From Prinsepia uniflora (lineage: Eukaryota > Streptophyta > Magnoliopsida > Rosales > Rosaceae): 64,000 nt of DNA. The DNA lies in NCBI GenBank assembly GCA_032719365.1, contig CM064870.1, positions 46,966,194 to 47,030,193 on the forward strand, written 5' to 3'. The translations under genes were made by a program, and so were the position numbers. Shown in pieces: positions 1 to 12,563 of this stretch (position 1 is the stretch's first letter; every line of letters begins with the position of its first letter). Below the pieces are notes generated by a model, which saw nothing but the letters and a program-made list of their open reading frames with translations, searched no databases and was not told where the DNA came from.

Positions 1-1672
1 AAAAAAATCCAGAAAATTAGGGGGCTTTAGTGAGGGTTAATTAAGTAGTTAGTAACCCTATAAAGTGATTTGGACAGGTTTGGGAACCCCGGAGACCATG
101 ATTGACCCTGTAAGGCGTACAGTGCGCGTATCGAGGCGACAGCTCGAATGGCGTGTGAGTGGACTTTCTTTTATGAATCGATGCATGCATAAATGTTTTA
201 TAAGTAATTTAATACATTTTTTGTGATGCTTTGAGTGCATTTTGTATTTGTTACGTATTGACACGTATTTTGAGGTTTTGGGTTTTATACGTGCATATAC
301 GCGCTTATACTTTCGGTTTTAATGAAATGGTTTTGAAAAGTTAAGATCAGGCATGAGATCCATTTGGATTTGGTTTTGAATCGGGCATGAGGCCCTATTG
401 ATGACCTACGGGTCTGATTCGTGGTCGCGACGGGTGTTGTGTGCACGGCAACGGACGACATGACGCTCGCCTCCGGACTGGGGATGTGTTCCCTCTGGAG
501 AGGGCACGGTGCACGTCCCGTTGTCGAGCAGCCACTGGAGGCTTGACTTCGGAGTGCTGATGGTATCGGAGATCGATCGGTGACGTGTGCACCATGGTCT
601 CGAGATGGTCGCGGCAGTGATGTTTTCACAGCGACACACTAGGATTGAGAGCGATCCTGGATTGATGGTTGCACGCATCGCTATGATCGGGATCATGACT
701 GACCCTGAGGTTTCGGGCTCGATGCCGCGTTGATTTACGAGTTCAGGCTCGATGCCCAGTTCATTGTGAAATCGGGTTAGAAACCCTATTGAGTCATAAG
801 TTCGGGCTGGAGGCCCAGTTGCTTTGTGTTATTGGGTGTGAGTCCCGTATTATAGTTTTCTATACTAGTATGTATATACCCTCCTTGCGAACGTATTGAT
901 TGGTTTCTTCCAGAAGTCGACCTGGAGAGTCACAATCCACTACCCGGAATGCGTGTTCCCCATAGGGAGCCCATTTCAGGAGTGAGAGTTATGATGTGGA
1001 CCCGAACCAGATTCCGGAGAGATGACCGGACTATATCCTGAGATAGAGCCTCCTAGATGGAGAATTCCTGGGAGTAGACTCGGAGTGAGATCCCGAGCAG
1101 TATGCATACTTATATATATAGAGAAATCGTGACATATATTAGGGATTTGTTCCCTAGGGGCTGTGTGCCCCGAGTTGACATCAGAGGATGTCTAGGATGA
1201 GTTTTATATATATATCTATGTGTATGTGGGTGAGTTTTCACTGAGACGGTGTTGGGCTGAGACCCATGCGTGTTGGTTTTGGGTTGAGACCCACAGGTAT
1301 TGGACTGGGCTGAGTTCCCAAGTACTTTGATTGAATTTTGGGCTAAGGCCCCGTGTTATATGTTTGAGAAATAGTTTTCAAATACATGCATATGTTTTTA
1401 ATGAATGACATAAAGGTCTTTTTATGAAAATATTTTAATAAAATATTTGTTTTTTTCCACTCAAAGTTTTCGTCTTTTGAATGCCTTTCAGGTTGATCCC
1501 AGATGCAGGCTGTAGTAGAGACGAGACATCACATTCCTCCTCCTGATCCTGGCGCCCTCTGATCATCCTGGTTGGGGCAAAGGACGGAGTTATCCCTGGT
1601 CTGACACTTCGTGTCAGACGGGAGTAGGCGCGTCCCACGTTAATCCCTGGGGATTTGGGACGGGTCCTGTCA
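1..1672 (+). mobile_element. 3' half of a long LTR (TGTAACGACCC superfamily), copy A
   Basis: The right end reads GGGTCCTGTCA at 1662-1672, the 3' terminus shared by all members of this LTR family in the window. Family landmarks appear in order: GTGAGTGGAC near 153, GCATGCAT near 182, an array of short hairpins (for example GGGCATGAGGCCC near 382 and GGGCTGGAGGCCC near 805), a second CATGCATATG near 1386, a degenerate CCACTCA near 1457, and the terminal hairpin TCTGACACTTCGTGTCAGA near 1600. The 5' half lies left of the window. No primer-binding site follows 1672, so this is a solo LTR or a 3' LTR. The small ORFs inside it are chance openings. Confidence 0.85.
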
Positions 1673-2125
1673 CAAGGCATATTTGTATATTATTCAATTT
1701 TATTATATGATTTGTTCATTTTTATATTCTAAAATCATAAATAGGAAATAACGTAATTTCGGGTAACGAAAGATGGCGCGCGGAGCCGCTTGCAGTGAGG
1801 CTAGTAATTACAACTATGTAGGAGCAACTTAAAAATGGCTAATTAGATTCTGAATGCAAGAAGAAGAAAGATATGTGACTCGAATACAGAAACCATGATA
1901 TGTGATTCAAATATGTTGTGACAATTACAATACATATGGTTGAATCATCAAAAGAGTTTGACTTGTCTCTACATAAATCTGCAATCAAAACTAATGACAC
2001 ATTCCCAATGTTTCATGGGCAACCATTACGCATAACAAAATCAATTAGGGTATCAAAAATTATACCTAATCCAATTTGTACAATAATGTGATCCTTAATT
2101 CTTTTAGTTAAATTTATGGTTAGGT
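1673..2125. other. AT-rich spacer leading into the copia relic
   Basis: No gene is visible. The second half is probably decayed copia gag sequence, because the recognisable protease-integrase relic starts directly after it, but I could not align it by eye. Confidence 0.4.
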
Positions 2126-3075
2126 ATGTCAAGTGGGGAAGTTTGTTGTCTGACTGATAGTGCTACCACGCACACTATTCTCCGAGACAGGATATTTTAC
2201 ACAAGCTTAACATCTAACTACACATCTGTGATAACTATATCTGGCCAATCAAATTTGATTGAAAGCTCTGGAAAAACTCACTTTATGTTGTCCAATGGTA
2301 CTGTATTTACCATTGATGAAGTTTTATACTCCTCACATTCCAGAAGAACGTTATTAAGTTTTAAGCATATTCGAGCTAATGGCTATCACGTCGACACCAC
2401 AAAAGAAAAGACCGTGGAATATCTTTAAATAACCTCAAATCTATCTGGTCGAAAGTATACATTAGAGGAATTGAAATGCTTCAGAAGTGGCCTCTACACG
2501 ACCACTATTAGAACAATTAAGGAAAATCACATGGATAGCCAGAAGCTACCTAACCCAAGCAACTACTTATTATGGAAAGATCGTGTGGGACACCCAAGTC
2601 AAGGTATAATGCATCATAACCTCAATACATCACACATGCATCCCTTTACTAATAAGAACCTTGTGTTTAGTGAAACACTCTGCCAAGCTTACTCAATGGG
2701 AAAATTAAACACTAGACCATCATATGCAAAGATAATTAAAGAATTTGTCCCTTTCTTGTACGTAATACAAGGGGATATTTTGGGACCTGTCCAACTACCA
2801 TGCAGACCATTCAAATATTTTATGGTTTTGGTTGATGCATCAATCAGGTGGTCACATGTGACACTATTGTCCACACACAATGGTGTGTATGCTAAACTTC
2901 TTACCCAAATCATTAAATTGAAGGCCCACCATTTGGATTATCCTATATAGTCCATCAGCTTTGATAATTCTAGCAAGTTTGCATCAAAATCTTTTGATGA
3001 TTATTGCATATCCCTTGGAATTGATTGAACATCCAGTTGCACATGTTCACACCTAGAATGGTCTCGCATAAGCCT
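2126..3075 (+). pseudogene. Ty1/copia retrotransposon pol relic (protease and integrase N-terminus)
   Basis: Two adjoining reading frames (2126-2428 and 2471-2950) encode a copia polyprotein fragment. The first has the aspartic protease signature DSATTH followed by a typical copia protease body. The second has the GAG-pre-integrase region (LLWKDRVGHPSQ, near residues 33-44) and the start of the integrase core (GDILGP, then FMVLVDASIRWSHV). A stop at 2948-2950 interrupts the frame; after it SFDNSSKFASKSFDDYC continues the integrase core to about 3075, where similarity ends. Reverse transcriptase, RNase H and both LTRs are missing. It is a dead, truncated fragment. Confidence 0.8.
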
Positions 3076-3085
3076 TCAATAAATG

Positions 3086-3343
3086 ATTACCAAAATACCC
3101 CTTGGTGCTAAAATGAACATATTGCCCTTAACTATTTTTGACCTGTATCTCACTCATACAATCTCCGATTTACCGTACAACCTGTCTATAGACTCAAGAG
3201 CCTGAGACTTTCATAATGGTCTTTTCAAATTTCCTAAAAAGATGTCTTGGTCAAAAAGTCAACATTTTGACTTTTCTATGGGCAAAATCATCATTTCTAG
3301 TAAATTTTCCACTTTTTTTTCCTCGAACTTCCGGGTCGTTACA
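3086..3343 (-). mobile_element. Truncated 5' end of a long LTR, reverse orientation
   Basis: The segment ends GGGTCGTTACA, the reverse complement of the family start TGTAACGACCC, and contains the U3-type phrase AAAAAGTCAACATTTTGAC near 3255. It is about 260 bp, so only the outer U3 part survives, next to the copia relic. Confidence 0.6.
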
Positions 3344-5697
3344 CATTCAAAATAAATTTAAGTATTGTAAAAGTTACATGTAGTGTAATGTGATATGAAA
3401 ATACCTGACACATGTATGTGCTAATTTGTCATTGAATTCTAAAATCGCATGTTGCATGCCAAAATGCCTCTTGCAGGTGCGGGGCTCTTGCATTGAGACT
3501 AATATATCTTTACTTCAACTTACCTGTAACGTGTAAACCTCTCATTAAACGTGCAACTAAGTGAGACATTAAAATAATTAGTTCATATCACTAAAATTAC
3601 GATCTACTAATTTTCTCAAATATATAGTAAAAAAGTAAACTAATGTAAAATAGGATAATAAGCGCATCCACCTTGATGGTATCTTCTCGTATCACTTTTT
3701 CTATTTATCGAGTTTTTTATTTTTTGTATATATATTATAATCAGAACTGTTTATTCTTTAAATAATCTTTTTAAGATCATATCTGTTAAATATCAACAAA
3801 ATTGGAGGTAATTTAACCATTCATAGAAGCCGATCTAGGAAATTTTCCCCAAGGGTCAACATGTAAAATTATTATGCCATGTCCTGCAAATTCGAAAACT
3901 CAAAATTATTCAATTAAAAAGTCCTAATAGTGGTTGTTGGACCTTGATGATTCAACCAATTGGATTTACTTGAGCCCAACTGCTTGAAGCCCAAATACCC
4001 AAAATTGAAAACCCATCTTAGAAGCCCAAGCTGAAGACCATTATTAATCATCTTTCTGCCCTGACTCTCTCCTCATGGCTCTCGCACCCCTCCCTCTCAC
4101 GCGGTCTCTCTTTTATCTTAATGGCAAAGAACGAAACCCACCCGCACCAAAACCTCGAGACTCAAGCAAGTCTCTATCTCTCTCTCTCTCTCTCTCGTTC
4201 ATACCCTCCCTTCACCCCTCCCCCGGCGGCCATTGGCCAGCATCGTTTTTTGAAATTGAAAAACGAGAATTTTAATCTCTTCTCTATGAGAAACTTTCGT
4301 GCTAATGTGGCTGTACTTTTTTATTCATATTCGTCCATAACAGATTGGAAGCAACCTGAGACTCAAGGATAGTGCCTTCACATCTTCCCGAGGCATTTTT
4401 CCTACAGATTTGGTATTATTTTGGCCAACACCAACCCCTCTAAAGGTGACACGTAGAGTTTTCATGGGAGAGTTTACAACCATCAAGGGGTTAATTGACT
4501 CATGTTTCCCCTTCTTACATTCTCATGCATTCATGTATATAAAATAAATCAACAGTTTTGTTAATATTTAAAATCTTTATGATCAATCATCCATTTCGTT
4601 GATTGATATGAATGACTATTCTAGTTTAGTTGATTTTATATAAATAATCTTAAAACGATGACTCAAAAATTAAACGGTTTCAATTCTAATAAATTAAAAA
4701 AATATTATAAGAAGATTTCACCAATGTGACATACGAGAATTATCCTATAAAATATTTATTGTCTTTCATTTCACAATATAATTTTATTATAAATAAAACG
4801 AAAATGAATAAATAAATAAGTATTACGAGCAAGCGATCAAGTGGAAACTCATGTTTGCTTTCTGGTCTTACATTTCAAATGAAACTCGCATTTGAATTGT
4901 GATCAAAAGAGGCATAAATACTTTTATGAATCTTTTCAACTTTCAATATAAATTAATTTTTAATTAAATTTTTTGAAATACTTCCTGTAATTAATAAAAT
5001 AAAATTAAAAAAAATAATAGATTATAGGATTTTTGAAATATTTCGGGCTCTTTTTCCGTGGCCAATAGAATAGCCCGAAATAGAGCCCATATGGGCCCTA
5101 TGTCCTCTTAGACTTCACTTCTTTAATTTAATTTGGTCCAAAATTCTAAATGGCCCTTTAATCTTTTCTTTTCCATGGCTGTAAGACCCTTGGCGCCATG
5201 ACCTGCACCCAAACTTTTCCAGCAATCTTGTTGGGTCTTTGTTTTTTTTTTCCTTTCTTTCCCAAGTAAAATGAATTGAAAAAAAAAATGCAATACCAGA
5301 ACTTAGCAGCTGGGTCACTCATCCTAATACTGCTTTTATCTAAACTCGTTTAATTTCGGAATTCTAACTCTAACCTAAATTTACTTAGTTTTTTGGAGTT
5401 GTAATAGTACGGCGAGAAGTCCAATCCCTTCTTTTATGGTTGGTCTCCCTCTTTTGTTGCTCTTTAAAATCATTTAATTTAAATACTCTTCTGATGTCAT
5501 TGTCCACAGCCTATAGTTTCGAGGAACGAATGTTTTTTCCATCGTCGTGGGCCCACCAAAGTCAATAAATGTAATGGATGGCGGTCCATGGCATTATCCC
5601 CCTTCTAGATTTGACTCTACGTCATATTCATATTCATATTCATATTGTAAGAATCTATAACTAGGGGCTACAGTAGGCATTCCAAGACTTGAAATCA
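3344..5697. other. Intergenic region upstream of the first receptor kinase
   Basis: AT-rich sequence with no convincing gene. It holds a (TC)n microsatellite at about 4177-4196 inside a pyrimidine-rich, 5'UTR-like stretch (4060-4250) and four TTCATA-like hexamers at about 5622-5646, just upstream of the kinase start. CTATAA at 5655-5660 could be a TATA element for the kinase gene, but it lies only about 40 bp before the ATG, which makes that weak. Short ORFs at 4075-4372 are mostly microsatellite translation. Confidence 0.4.
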
Positions 5698-8600
5698 ATG
5701 GCCAACATTTTGTCATTAATGCTCACTGCAGTTTATGTGGCCCTTTGTTTCTTCAAACCCTCAATATTTGCAGCTGATGATTCCATTACTCAATCCCAGC
5801 CCCTCGCAGATGGCAACACCTTGATTTCCAAAAATGGCAGTTTTCAATTGGGTTTTTTCAGCCCACCACCAGCTAATGTTGCTACTGCCCATTCCAAAAC
5901 CCGATTTTTGGGAATTTGGCACAAGGGTTCTGTCTCATCACCTAAAAATGTCACTTGGGTTGCCAATCTGCACAACCCCATTAATGATTCGTCTGGTTTT
6001 TTGATGATAAATGCCTCAGGCAGTGTTTTGCTTCTGAGTCAAGACAACAGGGCTGTTTGGTTGATAACTTTGTCCAAACAATCCCGGAATCCTGTGCTGC
6101 AGCTCTTGGATTCGGGCAACCTTGTCCTTAGAGAAGCCAAAGATGGAAACCCAAGAAACTACTTATGGCAGAGCTTTGACTACGAAGCTGATACATTGTT
6201 TCAAGGTTTGAAGATTGAATGGAACTCGAAAACCGGGGCTTATAGGAGTCTATTGGCATCAGAAGACAACTGTGATAATTATGGATATTGTGGCTCCAAT
6301 GGAATTTGCACCATTACTAAAACCCCAGTTTGCAGTTGCTTAGAAGGGTTCAACCCCAAATCGCCCCAAAATTGGAACTTCGGACAATACGAAGAAGGTT
6401 GTGAGCGTTCCGAGCCTTCGAGCTGCCAAAATAAACAAGGGTTTGTGACATATAGTGGGATTAAATTGCCAGATACCACCGATTCCTTGGTGAACCGAAG
6501 CTTGAGTCTTGGGGAATGCATGGAAGTTTGCTTGAACAACTGTTCTTGTATGGCTTACACAATTAGCTCCAATGTCACAGGAGGAGGCAGTGGCTGCACA
6601 ACCTGGTTTGGTAATCTGATGAACATGAGAGAGCTTTCGGATGGCGGGGAGAATCTGTATGTTCGAATGCCTCCTTCAAAATCAAGTATGTGCAACTTCA
6701 GTCATTGAGAAAATGGTTATGTTTTGCTTGATGAATCTCGTTTTTCTTTCTTCTCATATCTGTCTCTTCTAGCTGGGATATGATAATAGTTTTGTTACGT
6801 TGAAATTAACTATGAAGAAGGGAATTGGCCCAAGACAAAGATGGTGGTGATAGTCGTATCCGTTGCTTGCGTGGTTGTGGGGACTCTCCTAGCTGTTTAT
6901 TGCCTTCACAGAAAGAAAAGAAAGTTCAAAGGTAATACTTGTTCTATCATCTTTTGCTTATTCAATTAGGAATAAGAGGTTGCTTTCATCCATTCTGCAA
7001 TGCAGTATTAATGCTTTGATGTGCTCTCATTTAATCCCAATGCTTTAGAAATGAATTCTATAATTGAACGGTTTAGCCAGCCAAACAAAACTTTGGCACA
7101 TCGACAGCATCAAATGTCTATCTGAAATTTGATGCTGCCTTGGTGAAGTTAATAGGTAAATTCATAAGGTAAAAGAACGTCACCCAGTAAGGTTTTGGGA
7201 AATTGATGAAAATAGAATACTCTCCACAAATTTATTCAAAAATTGAACACTAAAAAATGTGTTTACAAAAATAGAATCTATATAAAAGGGGTGGTAACCA
7301 TCCACAAAATTTTGCATTCTATCTTCCTCTCATCTTCTTTCATTTTCCTCTCATATTTTCTTATCTTCCTCTCATCTTCTTCTCATCTTCCTCTCATCTT
7401 CTCTCATCTTCCTCCCTTCTTCCTCTCATCTTCCTCAATCTTATGTTTGATTTTGGTTAAGGTGGATAAACCACAAGTGTTGGGCACACAATATATTAAA
7501 GCAAGTAACCATTTTAGGAGTGAGAGAGAGATGAAGTTGCAGGTGTAAGGCTAGGAAGATGATTGGGTAGAAGACCATAGAAACCAATTTTGAATTTGTA
7601 GATCTAGTTTGATAGTGCCAACTAGTTTAGATCTAGTTTTATAGATTGGTAGTGTCCTCATAATCAAGGTAATGAGAATTTCAGACCGAAATATCCAATT
7701 CTCACTTCACTGACTATGATGATACTACGTGACTATGAGGATACTCTCTTACTATGAAGAAGGAAAGACTCGCACTTGTGTGAAATTCAAAATCAAAAGA
7801 GTAGGCCACTACCTGACTATGAGGATAGTACCTAACTATGAGGACTGAGAGATACCTGGTTCTCTTTTTATGAACAATTAACCAGAACAAATTCAACCCA
7901 TATTTTTAGTCTTTTGTCCAGCATTTTATCAAACTTAGGTAGCTACATTCTTAATCAAAATCAACAAATTTATACTTGTATACACGTTTCAAAACAAGTA
8001 TAAGTTATTAAAACATGAGCTTAGGGGGGGACTGACCGTATTAACACAAATTATACAATAAATGCATGACAACAGGACTGAAAGGACAGAGATACTTTGC
8101 GGTTATTTTTTAGTTCGAGGGTCTAGAGATATGTTCATAGTTAATACTGCAAACATATTGATTTTTTTTAGTTTTTATTTTTTTTGCTTCTTGTACATCA
8201 TAGTTGATCAGAAATTGACCTCCTTACTTTCTGTTTACATTTAGAGAAAATGCTGGAGAATGGAATGGGTCATAAAAATGAAGGAGCGGATGAAGACCTT
8301 GAGTTACCATTATTTAGCCTGTCCACAATAGTCACGGCCACTGATAACTTTGCATTCAACAGGAAGCTTGGAGAAGGTGGTTTTGGACCTGTATACAAGG
8401 TATATTTCCTGTATGTGAGATTAAGAATGGTAACACCAATGAAATAGCTATGTTCTTTCGAAAATTCTTAATCTTTACGCCAATGAGGATTTTCAGGGTA
8501 GACTTGAAGATGGACGAGAAATTGCTGTGAAGAGGCTCTCACAAAGTTCAGGGCAAGGACCAAATGAGTTCAAAAATGAAGTACTACTGATAGCCAAACT

Positions 8601-9704
8601 TCAGCACCGGAATCTTGTCAGGCTTCTCGGTTGTTGCATAGAGGGAGAAGAGAAATTGCTGATATATGAATACTTGCCCAACAAAAGCTTAGACTTCTAC
8701 ATTTTTGGTTCGAATCCTATACACACTACACTGTTGATATATAGGTTATAAAACTCTTTATTTTGTTCTTATAAGATTTCAAATTGGTCATATGAATGAG
8801 AATTTAAAACTTAACAGATGAAACTCAACGTGGACTGTTGGATTGGTTCCAACGCTTGCACATTATTTGTGGGATCGGTAGAGGTCTTCTTTATCTGCAC
8901 CAAGATTCAAGATTGAGGATTATTCATAGAGATTTGAAACCTAGTAATGTTTTACTTGACAAAGAAATGAATCCAAAAATATCAGACTTTGGCTTGGCTA
9001 GAATGTTTGGTGGAGATCAGACCGAAGGGGTTACAAGAAAAGTGGTTGGAACCTAGTGAGTATGCATCTCTGTTTATTTTCTGCTAGTTTCTTAGTTCAT
9101 GTATCTAGATTCTTCATGCATTACATCTTTGCTTATTATCTAATAGTAACATGTTTTTTTCTTCTTGTTGGTTTCTGTAGTGGTTATATGGCACCAGAAT
9201 ACGCCATTGATGGCCAATTCTCTGTAAAATCAGATGTTTTTAGCTTTGGCATTTTGTTGATTGAGATTGTAAGTGGGACCAGAAGTAGAGGGTTTTATAA
9301 CCCGGATGACAACCTTAACCTCATCGGACATGTAAGTATTCAGCGTCCAATCCCTCATTTACTTTTGTTGATCTTGTGATTGACAAACTTATCTTGTTCC
9401 TTAGGCATGGAGATTGTGGAAAGGAGGGAGGTCGTTAGAGTTGATTGATGAACGCTTGAGGGACTCATGCACTCTATCAGAAGTTCTGCGTTGCATACAC
9501 GTTGGTCTTTTGTGTGTGCAAGAGCTTCCCGAAGACAGACCCACCATGTCATCTGTGATGCTCATGCTAGGCGACGAGTGCCCCTTGCCACAACCCAAAA
9601 AGCCAGGTTTCTTTGGTGGAAGACCCGAAGCATTTTCTTCCTCAAGTAAGCACGAAACATATTCCACTTATGACTCTACCATAACAGTTCCGGAGGCTCG
9701 ATAA
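5698..9704 (+). CDS. G-type lectin S-receptor-like serine/threonine kinase, shortened ectodomain
   Basis: Predicted plasma-membrane receptor kinase of the S-domain (SD1) class. Seven exons fit in frame: 5698-6685, about 6818-6931, 8245-8399, 8497-8707, 8818-9055, 9181-9331 and 9405-9704, giving about 718 residues. The first ATG is at 5698. Exon 1 encodes a signal peptide, a B-lectin domain (QLGFFSPP, WVANLHNPI, LLDSGNLVL, WQSFDY), an EGF-like segment (CDNYGYCGSNGIC) and a PAN domain (CLNNCSCMAYT). Exon 2 is the transmembrane helix with a basic stop-transfer. The kinase has GEGGFG, the ATP-binding lysine in IAVKRL, HRDLK, DFGLA and APEY, so it looks active. About 120 residues of the usual S-locus glycoprotein domain are missing between WNSKTG and DNCDNYG. 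Intron 2 is unusually long (about 1.3 kb). The exon 2 acceptor is the least certain boundary. Ligand unknown. Confidence 0.88.
6932..8244 (+). other. Long intron 2 of the receptor kinase
   Basis: The intron separates the transmembrane exon from the juxtamembrane exon. It begins GTAATA and ends TTTAG. It contains a pyrimidine tract built of CTTCCTCTCAT-like repeats (7318-7440) and a run of ACTATGAGGATA-like repeats (7710-7845). No transposon termini were recognised. The matching intron in the paralog at 36477-38901 is only about 100 bp, so the sequence was gained here or lost there. Confidence 0.6.
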
Positions 9705-10190
9705 CATTCAATATTAATTCCAGGTAGTATCCATTATTATTCGAGCGCATTTTTCCAAAATAAACAGTCAAAATGTATAAAACTGGCGAGGGAATTTATG
9801 TAGCTCTGTATGTTATTACACAAAATAGTTTCCATGCTCATGCTCTGAACGTAGTTTGAATTTTTGTATCTTTCAAATTCTTTTGGCATTTTTGTATCTT
9901 TCAAATTCTTTTGGCAGGAATGGGTTATGTTGATAATTTGGGCCTTCACCTTCAATGCTGGGTTTCTCAGAAAATTGCTTGAAGACAAAATTGTTGCAAG
10001 CATTACGAGCAAAGATGGGCCATCAATATGAGACAAAAAATTATGAGGAAATTAAGATTTTTAACTGCACAGCCAACACCCCAAAAATTATGCAATGGGC
10101 ACCCACACCCTTAAACAAATAACAAAATTGTTGAAAAAAAAAATGCTCCGAGGGTACTATAAGTCTAAAACTATAACAAGAGGAGGATAG
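9705..10190. other. Spacer between convergent genes
   Basis: 3' ends of the receptor kinase (+) and the A9-domain gene (-) face each other here. A direct repeat TTTTTGTATCTTTCAAATTC occurs near 9860 and again near 9890. No gene seen. Confidence 0.5.
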
Positions 10191-12563
10191 CTAGAGATAC
10201 TTGTTGAAAAAATAAGATCCTAGTTTTGCTTTCTTTGAGCTCTTTCTCTCATCAGCCCTGTGGATAAATAATCTCAATGTGAGCACAACTGTATCTCTAG
10301 AACAGCTTTCATTGTCTGTTTTTAACATATATTCGCCCCCGTTATCCGAGCCGCTATAGATTATGAAATCTGTAGGGCTTCCATAGGGGATTGTAACCAT
10401 GGTGTTTGGAGTAAACTTTTCTGCAACTACAACACCACTTCCACCAGGTCCTCCTCCACTACACTTTATACTGTAAGCTCCTTTCTTAATTGCCAATGTT
10501 GCTGGTTCCCATATGTCAAGGTATCCAGTGAACTGAAATATTTTGAATGAAGCATGGCCTTTGTACAAAATCTTCTCTATCTGGCTTTGCATTTCAGGAT
10601 TACAAGTGATCTTCTTGTGCTCATTGGCAAACACCTTTACCAGCTCTCCCTTTCGTTTCCTGTCGTCCAGAGGCTGTACTTCGATTGCAAGGTATGTGTC
10701 CACATCGTCAGCAGTTACAAGATAGTTTGGTTGCTTTGCTCCCTCAATGTAATTCACAGATCCATCTTGCAGGTGGCGCACCCACTCAAAGTTGCAACTT
10801 GTTGTTCCATTGATAGAGTATCCACATGCTTGAAGCTCATGTCCCGGAAAAGCTTCACCCGAAATCTGGAGGCCATCTATAGCTGGCAATGGATCATCAT
10901 CTGCAGCCTCTGAATAGGAAGAACCCTCTTCAAGTACGGGCGGCAGATAATGAGGAGGATATGGGGAGCTGGAGTCATTGAGAGGCGATTGGAAAGGAGA
11001 GTTTCCTCCACTCCAATTACTGTCTCTCTCATTTTGGGTTCCCTCTGTATCTTGATCATCAAAGTCTGTGTGTGTGTTCTTAACTGGATCACGAAACGTG
11101 ACCTGTCTACTGCTTGTTCCCTCTTCGTTATAATGATGATGATGATCATCATCAGGTTGAGTAACAGCATGATTCACAGGTGCATCTTGTGCTGCAGAAA
11201 ATGTCCTGTTTGGAACAGGTGAGTACCTCCCCATGCTCTGCTCATTGGCTTCCAAATTGTTGGGGAAACCAGCACCACCCATACCATTTTGATGATGACC
11301 ACCGCCCCATTCCGCAGTTCTCTGAACATCAGAAACCGCCATTCTCCTGTCATGGGAGGAAGAATATGTTTGTTGATTCTGAGGGGCCATTTCAAGCCCA
11401 TTCCTGCTTACATTCAGCAATGCTGAACCGCCAATGGCCTGTCGTGGGGGTGACTGCGGCCCAGAAACGACATTCATATTAGGCTGTAGCTGCTGCTGAT
11501 GATTCATATCTGATCTCCACGGCGTTAACTGATACTGCAACTCCTTCAATTTGGACTCAGTAAGAAGCAGCTTCTCTTGCAAATGCCTAAACAGAACCTT
11601 GACATTTCCAACAATGGACTGGGCATCAGGAACAGGTGGCTGCAATGAATACTCAGCCAGAATCGGCAGCAAAGACGAAACAAAAGTCGTCCTCTCCTGC
11701 TGCGCATCCTGCACAGAATATGCAAGTCGAATGTTTTCTTCAATTATGTCTTGCCTGTAAGATAGGGCCTTCGATGCAGCATCAGCAAGGTCCTGTTGCT
11801 GCTGATCAAATGCCAAACGCATATAAGCAATGCGCTTCTCCAGCACATACTTTTCGTTTCGAATTTGTGCTTCTTTGATTGAATAATCCGCCAAATGCTT
11901 CCGCAATTGCATAATTTCTTGTTCATGTTCATGTACCTTAATAGCAAGATCTTTCTTCCACAAGCTGCTGCTGTTGCTGCTGTTGTTGTTGGGGTTGTTT
12001 GATTCAGTCAATGGCACCAGCCCATGTCCAGAAAAATTGGACCTTTGATGATCATATTCCCCCTCTGTGCTAGACGGAGAAAACGACCTCGTTGTAGTCG
12101 GCGAAGATAACCGAGAGATTCCACTGCTGGCGTTATCTGCAGTCGGGTGACCACCAGACACTCGAACCACCTTCATGGCTCCATTGACGTTGCTGCTGCC
12201 CAATTGGGTTTCTCGGGTTTCTGATTCCGTAAGGGTTTGAGCCGGATTTGAAATCCCATCTATTTGATTGTCGACATGGGTAATTGATTGATGAGCTTGG
12301 TCCTGAGATCCGTGGAGCTTGTATCTGTGAAGCTCGAGCATCTTGTGTTCGAGTTGGGTCCTCAATCGGATATTCTCTTCGACCTGGTGCTTGATGGTGG
12401 CCTCGGCGGCTTCCATGGCGTTCATGACCTGAACCAAATTGCTGTCGTGGTTGGTGACGGTGGTGTTGGTTTGGTGGGTGTTTGAAGAAGGAATCGGGTC
12501 AGAGCCCGAAATCGTCAACCCTGAGAATTTCTCTGCAATTTTCCAATCGTGACCGTTCTCCAT
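10191..12563 (-). CDS. Coiled-coil protein with C-terminal AIR9-like (A9) domain
   Basis: Single open exon of 790 codons on the minus strand. The first ATG gives MENGHDWKIAEKFSGL; seven extra codons upstream would need a non-ATG start. Residues about 50-110 and 200-350 are heptad-rich and glutamine/glutamate-rich (EENIRLRTQLEHKMLELHRY, KHLADYSIKEAQIRNEKYVL), which suggests coiled coils. The middle (about 370-560) is low-complexity Gln/Asn/Ser/His, with a histidine run near DDDHHHHY. The C-terminal 200 residues (from DGLQISGEAFPGHELQACGY) contain FEWVRHLQDGSVNYIEGA and YLVTADDVDTYLAIEVQPLD, typical of the A9 domain first described in the microtubule-associated protein AIR9. A cytoskeletal or scaffolding role is an inference; the family has no firmly known function. 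It looks like an intact housekeeping-type gene. Confidence 0.85.
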   Translation of the reverse strand: MENGHDWKIAEKFSGLTISGSDPIPSSNTHQTNTTVTNHDSNLVQVMNAMEAAEATIKHQVEENIRLRTQLEHKMLELHRYKLHGSQDQAHQSITHVDNQIDGISNPAQTLTESETRETQLGSSNVNGAMKVVRVSGGHPTADNASSGISRLSSPTTTRSFSPSSTEGEYDHQRSNFSGHGLVPLTESNNPNNNSSNSSSLWKKDLAIKVHEHEQEIMQLRKHLADYSIKEAQIRNEKYVLEKRIAYMRLAFDQQQQDLADAASKALSYRQDIIEENIRLAYSVQDAQQERTTFVSSLLPILAEYSLQPPVPDAQSIVGNVKVLFRHLQEKLLLTESKLKELQYQLTPWRSDMNHQQQLQPNMNVVSGPQSPPRQAIGGSALLNVSRNGLEMAPQNQQTYSSSHDRRMAVSDVQRTAEWGGGHHQNGMGGAGFPNNLEANEQSMGRYSPVPNRTFSAAQDAPVNHAVTQPDDDHHHHYNEEGTSSRQVTFRDPVKNTHTDFDDQDTEGTQNERDSNWSGGNSPFQSPLNDSSSPYPPHYLPPVLEEGSSYSEAADDDPLPAIDGLQISGEAFPGHELQACGYSINGTTSCNFEWVRHLQDGSVNYIEGAKQPNYLVTADDVDTYLAIEVQPLDDRKRKGELVKVFANEHKKITCNPEMQSQIEKILYKGHASFKIFQFTGYLDIWEPATLAIKKGAYSIKCSGGGPGGSGVVVAEKFTPNTMVTIPYGSPTDFIIYSGSDNGGEYMLKTDNESCSRDTVVLTLRLFIHRADERKSSKKAKLGSYFFNKYL

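Noticed and set aside
285..696. Overlapping ORFs on both strands near the left edge
   Set aside because: They lie within the LTR hairpin region and show no protein-like features.
4075..4372. Small serine-rich proteins
   Set aside because: They are translations of a (TC)n microsatellite region in two frames.
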